DNA from: a bacterium
GTDB lineage: Bacteria > SZUA-79 > Acidulodesulfobacterales > Acidulodesulfobacteraceae
Length of the DNA stretch: 32,926 bases
Assembly: GCA_021806125.1 (NCBI GenBank)
Contig: JAJZYC010000003.1
Coordinates: 1-32,926, forward strand
Direction: 5' to 3'
In this document: piece after piece, positions 25,054-32,926 of the stretch
How positions within the stretch are numbered: position 1 is the first letter of the stretch
Layout of the letters: the number at the start of each line of letters is the position of its first letter
The notes under the pieces: model-generated
The model's input: the letters and a program-made list of their open reading frames with translations, nothing else
Databases searched by the model: none
What the model was told of the DNA's origin: nothing
Made by a program: the position numbers and the translations under genes

Positions 25054-25836
25054 TTATCTGCATAGAATTTCCGACATCCGGTCGTGAATCAAACCGTTAG
25101 ATGCCAGTATCCTTTTTTTATAAATATCCAGAGGTTTTTTGCAAAAATCCGTAACCACGCCTCCGGCTTCTTTAATTATCAAACTTCCCGAAGCCATATC
25201 CCACGGGTTTAGATTAAGCTCCCAGTATCCGTCGAGAAATCCTGCGGCGACGTAACAGATATCTAAAACCGCCGAACCGAGCCGCCTTATGCCCCTCACG
25301 TCAACTGAAATATTCCTGAAATAGTCGAAATTATTATCGGGATTAATTTTTTTATCGTACGGAAAACCGGTTGACAGCAGGCATCTTTCGAATACGGCCG
25401 TTTTAGAAACGTTAATCTTTTTGCCGTTTAAATACGCTCCGCCGTTTTTAACGGCGGAAAACATCTCTTTTAAGACCGGATTATATGCGCATCCCATAAT
25501 TATTTCCGAATCTTTTTCCAGCGCTGCAGAAAAACAAAAAATAGGAAGTCCGTGGGCATAATTCGTCGTGCCGTCCAACGGATCTATAATCCATTTAAAT
25601 CCGGAATTATTAGAAATATTAAAGTTGTCTTCTTCGGCAAGAATAGAATGGGACGGAAACGCTTTTTTAATGCTGAGGACGGCATAACTCTGAGAGGCCG
25701 CGTCGGCTTCAGTAACTATATCGACAGGACCTTTATATTTTACGGTATGAGTTTTTCTAAAATTTTTAGAGATGATTTTTCCGCAATCTTTAGCAAGTTC
25801 GACCGCGAAATCTAAATAATTTTGTAAATCTTCCAT
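25054..25836 (-). CDS. suhB: Inositol-1-monophosphatase family protein
   Basis: VDIVTEADAASQ...ILAEEDN...WIIDPLDGTTNYAHGLPIFCFSAAL...NPWDMASGSLIIKEAGGVVTDF. Confidence 0.95.
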   Translation of the reverse strand: MEDLQNYLDFAVELAKDCGKIISKNFRKTHTVKYKGPVDIVTEADAASQSYAVLSIKKAFPSHSILAEEDNFNISNNSGFKWIIDPLDGTTNYAHGLPIFCFSAALEKDSEIIMGCAYNPVLKEMFSAVKNGGAYLNGKKINVSKTAVFERCLLSTGFPYDKKINPDNNFDYFRNISVDVRGIRRLGSAVLDICYVAAGFLDGYWELNLNPWDMASGSLIIKEAGGVVTDFCKKPLDIYKKRILASNGLIHDRMSEILCR

Positions 25837-25892
25837 ATTAAACTTCTTTACCGTTCATTTTTTTATAATAGCGCCAGTCAAATTAAATTAAA

Positions 25893-26939
25893 TCAATAGG
25901 GATGAAACGCCGATAACGCGCTTCTGTTAATTTTAACGTTCGATTTGGATTCTAAATAATCAACGTAATCATCAAGAAATTCCTGCTCTTTCTGAAAACC
26001 GTAAATCTCTTTTTCTTTTAACAATGCCTCTCCGCCGCCTTTAGTATTTGCATCGTAAACATATTCGGGAAAATAAACCTTTAATATTTTAATTGCGGCA
26101 TACCCTGATTTCACCGGAAAAACCCCAGATACAACCTCGCCCTGCCCCGTAGAAAATATAGATTTAAGTATGCTTCCGCTTATGGAATATTTTTTGAAAT
26201 AAGCCGATTTTACGAGGTCTATCTCCGAAAAAAGAGGAACTTTCCTAACCGTTCCGCCGTATTTTTTTGCCTGTCCGCTAAAGTCTTTATTATAGATGAC
26301 CGCTTTCTTAAGAAAACCGCCTGCTTTGTTTTTCGAGCCGAAAACCGCTATTTCAAAAGAAACGGATTTATTTTTAATTTTATAGTCGTTTAAAAATTGA
26401 ACGTCGGCTATGCTGAAAGATTCGCCTATTATTCTTCTTATATAACCCCTTATTATTTGGGCTTTATATTTTTTTTCAAAACTTGCTGGAGTAGTATGGT
26501 TGGAAAGGAGAATGTTTTTAAACAATCTGTTGCTGAATTTTCCGTCTTTTTGAAACTCTTGAAAAGATGCTATATTACGCGCTATAAATCCGTCGGAAAC
26601 ATTTATTCCGAATACGTCTTTTTTCGATTCCAAAACTCTGTCGGCAATTAAAGACGAGAGAGCGGAACCGGTTAAATCCAATTCGCTTAATTCTTTTTGG
26701 TTTAATTTTTTTCCATAAAGTTTCTCGTATTCATTTTCAAGCTTTCCGTAATACCTGCTTAACTCGTTTAAAGATATTCTCTTTCCGGCTACCGTGGCGG
26801 CATCCTGAGGCGAAACCCCTCTTCCTACGCCCAAAATATATGGAAGAAAACTAAAGCCTACGATAAATAAAAGTCCTACAAGTATTGTAATAATTTTACC
26901 TGCGGTATGTGCATAAAATCTTCTTAAGAAATCAAGCAT
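25893..26939 (-). CDS. Membrane-anchored SurA_N/PpiD-like periplasmic chaperone
   Basis: MLDFLRRFYAHTAGKIITILVGLLFIVGFSF (PpiD-type anchor); AATVAGKRISLNELSRYYGKLENEYEKLYG...LIADRVLESKKDVFGINVSDGFIARNIASFQEFQKDGKFSNRLFKNILLSNHTTPASFEKKYKAQIIRGYI. Confidence 0.8.
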   Translation of the reverse strand: MLDFLRRFYAHTAGKIITILVGLLFIVGFSFLPYILGVGRGVSPQDAATVAGKRISLNELSRYYGKLENEYEKLYGKKLNQKELSELDLTGSALSSLIADRVLESKKDVFGINVSDGFIARNIASFQEFQKDGKFSNRLFKNILLSNHTTPASFEKKYKAQIIRGYIRRIIGESFSIADVQFLNDYKIKNKSVSFEIAVFGSKNKAGGFLKKAVIYNKDFSGQAKKYGGTVRKVPLFSEIDLVKSAYFKKYSISGSILKSIFSTGQGEVVSGVFPVKSGYAAIKILKVYFPEYVYDANTKGGGEALLKEKEIYGFQKEQEFLDDYVDYLESKSNVKINRSALSAFHPY

Positions 26940-27035
26940 AATTTTTTAAAGCTCCTTAAATAATTTTAATATTTTATTCCTGTTGCATTATATTTTATAT
27001 TCAGGCTGAAATTTATGCAAATATTTTCTTCTAAT

Positions 27036-27578
27036 TTATAAATATATTATTTTATTCTTTTTTAAAAAATTTTTATATCCTGCTTTTTTAAAAAAGAAAA
27101 ATACCGCGGGGGTAAAAAGAGCGGTCGAAACGGACACGGGGAAACCGTAGAAAAGGAAAAAATCCCAATATAAAAAATGCATGCCGTAGTAATAAAAGAC
27201 AATCAGAAAAAGCGCGAGATAGTAAACCGACGAGGCGATAAATGCTGATAGTATCTCGGTAACCGCATTGTCGTAAGGAATCTTGCGCCATAAAATATAT
27301 GAAACAACATAGGACAGCGTTCCTATAAATCCGAAAACGGAAGGATTTAAAGGCGTCATAGAACCGTATATATAAAATAATATATAGGTCGTAAGCCATC
27401 CGGGATATAGGTCTAAATATGCAGATATATATACTAAACCGGCTATAGCGAGATTGGGAAATATATAGAAACCGCCGGAACTGAAATTATCGTTAAAAAT
27501 TAGGGACAATATCATTAAAAACAAGAATAAACATATTGTGTAAATATATTTGTATATATTATTTCTCGACGAGGACAT
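27036..27578 (-). CDS. mreD: Rod shape-determining protein MreD-like
   Basis: 180-aa polytopic membrane protein directly downstream of mreC, overlapping its end; position and topology fit MreD, sequence similarity weak by eye. Confidence 0.75.
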   Translation of the reverse strand: MSSSRNNIYKYIYTICLFLFLMILSLIFNDNFSSGGFYIFPNLAIAGLVYISAYLDLYPGWLTTYILFYIYGSMTPLNPSVFGFIGTLSYVVSYILWRKIPYDNAVTEILSAFIASSVYYLALFLIVFYYYGMHFLYWDFFLFYGFPVSVSTALFTPAVFFFFKKAGYKNFLKKNKIIYL

Positions 27579-28383
27579 ATTTGCCGTTAAATAAATTTTT
27601 ATATGGGACTATGGTTACGCGCTGAAATATATTATAGCTTTTTTTTCTTATAAGGACTACCCTGCCTACATATATGCCTGGAGTAAAAACGCCTCCCAGC
27701 CCTGACGTCAAAATTTTATCTCCTTTATCTATTTTTTTGGAATTGAATACGAATCTCATCTTGAGATAACCGTTCCCTATTCCCTGCGCTATGCCCATAG
27801 TTCCGGTATTAGCATCTATTACCGAAAAAACGCATTTCGGATTGGTAACAGGAATAACTCTGGAACGATGGCGTCCCGCATAAACGACCCGGCCTACCAC
27901 TCCCCCGTACGAAATAACACCGTCTCCGTTCTCGATTCCGTCTTTAGCGCCTTTATTTATATAGAGACTATAAAACCAGTCTTCTATCCCGTGAAGCAGA
28001 ACGGCGGCGGGAATCGACTTTTTATTTATGGAGTTTTTTAAAAATAGGACGGCTTTTAAGTTCCTATTTTCTATATCGTAGGCCTTATAAAGGTTCAGCT
28101 TAAATTTTATCTTCTTTAATTCCGACTTAAGCTTCTTATTTTGCTCCTTAACGGATACAAGGTCTATATAATTTTTATAAAGTTTTTCGGAAATTCCGAC
28201 CGGATAATCTACGGCTTTATAAATTGAATATACTGAATCGCTTATAAAATCAGAAAATAAACCTCCGAATTTAAATCCGTTCGCGGAAAGTATATAAATC
28301 GAGGCTGATATTGCTATGATTATAAGAAGAACTATTGCGTCCTTGTGTTTTTTAAGCTTTAACTTTTTAATAAATTTTCCCAC
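27559..28383 (-). CDS. mreC: Rod shape-determining protein MreC
   Basis: N-terminal TM, coiled coil, then AAVLLHGIEDWFYSLYINKGAKDGIENGDGVISYGGVVGRVVYAGRHRSRVIPVTNPKCVFSV...KGDKILTSGLGGVFTPGIYVGRV. Confidence 0.95.
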   Translation of the reverse strand: MGKFIKKLKLKKHKDAIVLLIIIAISASIYILSANGFKFGGLFSDFISDSVYSIYKAVDYPVGISEKLYKNYIDLVSVKEQNKKLKSELKKIKFKLNLYKAYDIENRNLKAVLFLKNSINKKSIPAAVLLHGIEDWFYSLYINKGAKDGIENGDGVISYGGVVGRVVYAGRHRSRVIPVTNPKCVFSVIDANTGTMGIAQGIGNGYLKMRFVFNSKKIDKGDKILTSGLGGVFTPGIYVGRVVLIRKKSYNIFQRVTIVPYKNLFNGKYVLVEK

Positions 28384-28405
28384 AACGATTAAATAATTAC
28401 GGGGG

Positions 28406-29464
<1,059 letters not shown>

Positions 29465-29553
29465 TCAACCTAAAAAATAAAACATGCATTGAGTTAAATA
29501 TAAATGTTATAATATATTGATTATTTTAGCAACTAAAACTTTAATCAAGCGTT

Positions 29554-30543
29554 TTAAGCTTCGTCCTCGGCCGCTCCAGCGAAAAATATTCTGGGGTTAA
29601 GCATATATCTGTCTAACGGCTTTGAATACTGGCTCCACAGGGTATTATTATTATCCATAAAATCGGCAAACTGATTTTCTTTCGAATCCATATTGTCTAT
29701 ATAATGCAGGAGAAAAGCCTCGGGCGTTTTAGGCCTTTTAGGTGAACCGTATTCCAGTTCTCCGTGATGCGATATTATGGAATGAAGCAGGAGTAGTTTT
29801 AAATTTTCCGGAAAACCGGGAATTTCTGCTATTTTTTTATTTACGGCTTCCGCGCCTAGAACTATATGTCCTATAAGCCTTCCTTCATCGGAATATTCCG
29901 TAACGTTGTTCTTAATTCTCAGCTCTTCGGTTTTTCCTACATCGTGAAGAAAAATAGAGGATAAAAGAATATCCTTTATTACATACCGGCTGTAGTGCCC
30001 GGAAAGAAAAACGCCTATTTTTATCATGCTGAGAGTGTGTTCCAGTAATCCGCCTATATAGGCATGATGTATCGATTTTGCGGCAGGCAGAGTTTTTAAC
30101 AGTTTTATATAAGTTTCATCCTCAAAAAATTTATCGGTAAGTTTTACGATATATTCATCTGTCAAGTTTTCTTTTAAAATAGATTTAAGCTCTTGAAACA
30201 TAGATTCTACATCGTTTTTGGAAGATTTACAGAATAACGCCATTGCATCGGGGCCAAGCATGCCGTATTCGACTTTTTCTATTTCGGAAATGCCGAGCTG
30301 TAATTCGTTCTGAAAAATAGAAGTTTTAGACTTCACCCTTACAAGGTCTCCCGTGTCGAACAAAGGGGCTAATTTTTCTGCGTTATCCCATATGTAGCCT
30401 TTTATTTCTCCGGTTTTATCGGATAATTTTAAATAAACGTAAGGTTTTCCTGTTTTTCCGGTAGCCTGCGATTTGCTTTTAACAAGAAATATCGAATCTA
30501 CTTTTTGATTTTCCTTTATATCCGAAATTAAAATTTTTTCCAT
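29554..30543 (-). CDS. OB-fold + HD-domain 3'-5' exoribonuclease (YhaM-like)
   Basis: Q-KVDSIFLVKSKSQATGKTGKPYVYLKLSDKTGEIKGYIWD (OB fold); SIHHAYIGGLLEHTLSMIKIGVFL...LSSIFLHDVGKTEEL...LLLHSIISHHGELEYGSPKRPKTPEAFLLHYIDNMDSK (HD). Confidence 0.9.
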   Translation of the reverse strand: MEKILISDIKENQKVDSIFLVKSKSQATGKTGKPYVYLKLSDKTGEIKGYIWDNAEKLAPLFDTGDLVRVKSKTSIFQNELQLGISEIEKVEYGMLGPDAMALFCKSSKNDVESMFQELKSILKENLTDEYIVKLTDKFFEDETYIKLLKTLPAAKSIHHAYIGGLLEHTLSMIKIGVFLSGHYSRYVIKDILLSSIFLHDVGKTEELRIKNNVTEYSDEGRLIGHIVLGAEAVNKKIAEIPGFPENLKLLLLHSIISHHGELEYGSPKRPKTPEAFLLHYIDNMDSKENQFADFMDNNNTLWSQYSKPLDRYMLNPRIFFAGAAEDEA

Positions 30544-30638
30544 ATATGGTTTTTTTATAGGTTTATATTAACAAAACAGCGTTAAAAAATCAAACGGGAT
30601 TACTAACACAAATTAATCCGCATCATTAAATTTTATTT

Positions 30639-30670
30639 ATCACCCCGTCAGCCTTACGGGGTGATTGTTT
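30639..30670. terminator. Hairpin downstream of the TatD-rSAM gene; possible terminator or truncated palindromic element
   Basis: aTCACCCCGTcagccttACGGGGTGAt: about 10-bp stem followed on the minus strand by AAATAAAATTT rather than a clean T-run; the CACCCCGTCxGCC start matches the dispersed element. Confidence 0.55.
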
Positions 30671-30677
30671 CCTAAAA

Positions 30678-32120
30678 TTAACCGACGTCGTTATAATGCC
30701 TCAGTTTAAAGGCGACTCCGAGATTTCTTGCAAGTTCTTCTATATAGGCGGTATCGACTCCGGGCAGATCTATTGCCGTCACCGTGACGTTTTGTATCCG
30801 CTTTTTAGATTCTCTTATAAAATCGATAACGGAAGCATAGGCATCGATTCCTTTGCCGGTTATATGCGGCGCGCAGATAGCGTTATAAAACGAGCTGTTT
30901 TGAGCGTTAAGGCTTATACTTACGCTGTCTATAAGCCCTTCAAGCTCTGCGGCTATATTGCGTCCGTAAACAGCGTCGGCAAGCCCGTCCGTATCGAGCC
31001 GGATTTTTATGCCACCCGCAATAGCCTTTATGGCTTTAGCAGATTCCTTAAGAGTTTCTATTCTTAAGGTAGGCTCGCCGAGTCCGCAAAATACGGCCTC
31101 GTTAAAATTGTAATATCGGAAAACGGATGAAACTACTTCGTCTGCCGTCGGTTCTTTTTTTAATTCCAGATTATATCCTTTCACGCAAAAATTCGTTTTG
31201 CCTCCCTGATATTTGGGACAGAACGTGCATCTGTTGGTGCATTTATTGGTAAGGTTTATGTAAACCGAATTTCTGATTTTATAAGCTACAGACGGATAAA
31301 AACCGGCTACGCCTTCGAGAGAAAACAGATTAACGGTATTTTGGACGGTTAAGCCGTCCAGTTTTTCTCTTTCGACGCCTTTTTCAACGGCGGCCGCGTC
31401 CAAAACAAAGCGGACATACGAAGGTTCGTTTCTTTTCCCCCTGAAAGATTGCGGGGCAAGATACGGACTGTCGGTTTCTATGAGGAGTTTTTCGCAGGGA
31501 ATATACCTAATCACGGATCTTAATCCGCCGTTTTTTTTATACGTTATATTGCCGGAAAAAGATATAAAAAAACCCATTTTTAAAAATTCGCCGGCTATAC
31601 TCCGTTCCGGGGACGAAAAACAATGGATGACTCCGCCAAAAAAGCCGCCGGAATTTCCTGCGTATTCTTTTAAAATAATTAAGGCGTCTTCATAAGCATC
31701 TCTTATGTGTACTATAACTGGAAGCCTGTTTGAGGATGCAAGTCCGAGCTGAAATTTAAATAATTCCTTCTGTTGAATTTTAATTTTTTCAAAATCTTCT
31801 TTTGAAATATCAGGCAAAAAATAATCCAAACCTATTTCTCCGACGGCAACTATCTTTTTTTTATTTTTTGAATAATATTTTTCAAAAAGTTCCGATATGC
31901 TTTCGAGGTCTTTATACGGGCTTTTAGGATGAACTCCGAGGGTCGTATATATATTATCGTAAGAATCGGCTATCCCGATAGTTTTTTCAATCCTTTCGTT
32001 CTGAGCCAAAGAGCCGATGGAAACGGCATGAGTCACGCCGTTTTCGGACATTCTGGCAAGAACGTCTTTAAGGTCGGAATCGAACTCCGGCATTTCAAGA
32101 TGGCAGTGCGAATCTATCAT
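30678..32120 (-). CDS. TatD-family hydrolase fused to a TatD-associated radical SAM domain
   Basis: N-terminus: MIDSHCHLEMPEFDSDL...GVHPKSPY...GEIGLDYF...PVIVHIRDAYEDA...IHCFSS...LIETDSPYLAPQSFRGKRNEPSYVRFV (TatD). C-terminus: VYINLTNKCTNRCTFCPKYQGG (CxxxCxxC) ... AVFCGLGEPTLRIETLKE. Confidence 0.93.
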   Translation of the reverse strand: MIDSHCHLEMPEFDSDLKDVLARMSENGVTHAVSIGSLAQNERIEKTIGIADSYDNIYTTLGVHPKSPYKDLESISELFEKYYSKNKKKIVAVGEIGLDYFLPDISKEDFEKIKIQQKELFKFQLGLASSNRLPVIVHIRDAYEDALIILKEYAGNSGGFFGGVIHCFSSPERSIAGEFLKMGFFISFSGNITYKKNGGLRSVIRYIPCEKLLIETDSPYLAPQSFRGKRNEPSYVRFVLDAAAVEKGVEREKLDGLTVQNTVNLFSLEGVAGFYPSVAYKIRNSVYINLTNKCTNRCTFCPKYQGGKTNFCVKGYNLELKKEPTADEVVSSVFRYYNFNEAVFCGLGEPTLRIETLKESAKAIKAIAGGIKIRLDTDGLADAVYGRNIAAELEGLIDSVSISLNAQNSSFYNAICAPHITGKGIDAYASVIDFIRESKKRIQNVTVTAIDLPGVDTAYIEELARNLGVAFKLRHYNDVG

Positions 32121-32132
32121 TGTTTATTATTT

Positions 32133-32926
32133 TTATTCTTCAAATTTTATTCTCGGAAACAGAATTTCGGCTTTTTCCGATATGCGGCATCCGTCTTTAA
32201 ATAATTTCCCGCAATGAGCCGCCATATCTTCGGGACGCACCGAAAAACCGGCAGAATCGAACAGCTCAATATTGAATATGCCGTTAATTTTTTTTGACGT
32301 TTCCGGCATAAACGGATAAATCAGATAAGATATATGATAAATAGAAACGGCGGCGGTTTTCAGTATTTTTAATAAAACAGTTTTTTCTTCCGGGTCTTCG
32401 ATATTTAATTTCCAAGGAGCGGAATCGTTTATATATTTATTCAGAGTGTTTATAAACCTGAATATATCTTCCAAAATCTTTGCAAAATCGTAATCGTCGT
32501 ATCTTGCGTCTAAACCGCTTAAAATATCGTAAGCGGTTTTTAAAACAGCCGCGTCTTCAGGAACGCCCGCACCAGGGACCGCCCCTCCCATATATTTATT
32601 TAACATTGCGGCGGTTCTGGAAACTAAATTTCCCAGGTCGTTTGCAAGCCCGGAATTATATCTCACGACAAAATTATCTATATTAAAGTCGCCGTCCAAG
32701 CCGAGTGTGATTTCGCTTAAAAGATAATACCTTAGAGCGTCGGGACCGAATTTATTAATTAACGATACAGGATCTACAACATTTCCAAGAGACTTCGACA
32801 TCTTCCTGCCGTCGGTAAGCCACCAGCCGTGAGCCATTATTGTTTTAGGCGGTTCGATTCCCAAAGCGAAAAGCATAATTGGCCAGTAAACCGCGTGAAA
32901 TTTAAGAATATCTTTTCCCACTATAT
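32133..32926 (-). CDS. metG: Methionyl-tRNA synthetase (partial; 5' end lies beyond the window)
   Basis: (I)VGKDILKFHAVYWPIMLFALGIEPPKTIMAHGWWLTDGRKMSKSLGNVVDPVSLINKFGPDALRYYLLSEITLGLDGDF: KMSKS motif. The reading frame continues through the window edge, so the track's start at 32921 (GTG) is internal. Confidence 0.97.
   Translation of the reverse strand, partial: IVGKDILKFHAVYWPIMLFALGIEPPKTIMAHGWWLTDGRKMSKSLGNVVDPVSLINKFGPDALRYYLLSEITLGLDGDFNIDNFVVRYNSGLANDLGNLVSRTAAMLNKYMGGAVPGAGVPEDAAVLKTAYDILSGLDARYDDYDFAKILEDIFRFINTLNKYINDSAPWKLNIEDPEEKTVLLKILKTAAVSIYHISYLIYPFMPETSKKINGIFNIELFDSAGFSVRPEDMAAHCGKLFKDGCRISEKAEILFPRIKFEE

Overview
This is a 32.9 kb AT-rich bacterial chromosomal segment with every confident gene on the minus strand. 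It is mostly housekeeping: iscU/nifU-like; a GT2; a Cyc2-like haem-porin plus small cytochrome c; apt; a PMT/ArnT-like glycosyltransferase; an APH+P-loop kinase fusion; the rpoS-pcm-surE cluster; merR-ihfA; rplT-rpmI-infC; bamD; a lipoprotein; alaS-recX-pilT-recA-cinA-pgpA; rodA-mrdA; suhB; a PpiD/SurA-like chaperone; mreD-mreC-mreB; a YhaM-like HD exonuclease; a TatD+radical SAM fusion; and the 3' part of metG. Gene content and order suggest a Gram-negative, deltaproteobacterial-type lineage (inference). I see no CRISPR, integrase, transposase or defence island. The observations most worth following up are: (1) a family of GC-rich double-palindrome elements, four copies lying in-frame inside two adjacent ORFs with the same orientation and reading frame, plus intergenic copies; (2) a Cyc2-like monohaem cytochrome-porin next to a periplasmic cytochrome c, preceded by two near-consensus promoters; (3) a 25-bp near-perfect IscR/Rrf2-like operator overlapping a promoter upstream of iscU; (4) infC apparently starting at an AUA codon, with a hairpin-bearing leader; (5) a CinA with a degenerate N-terminal domain; (6) a TatD-radical SAM fusion. 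No database search was possible, so all family calls come from reading motifs in the translations.
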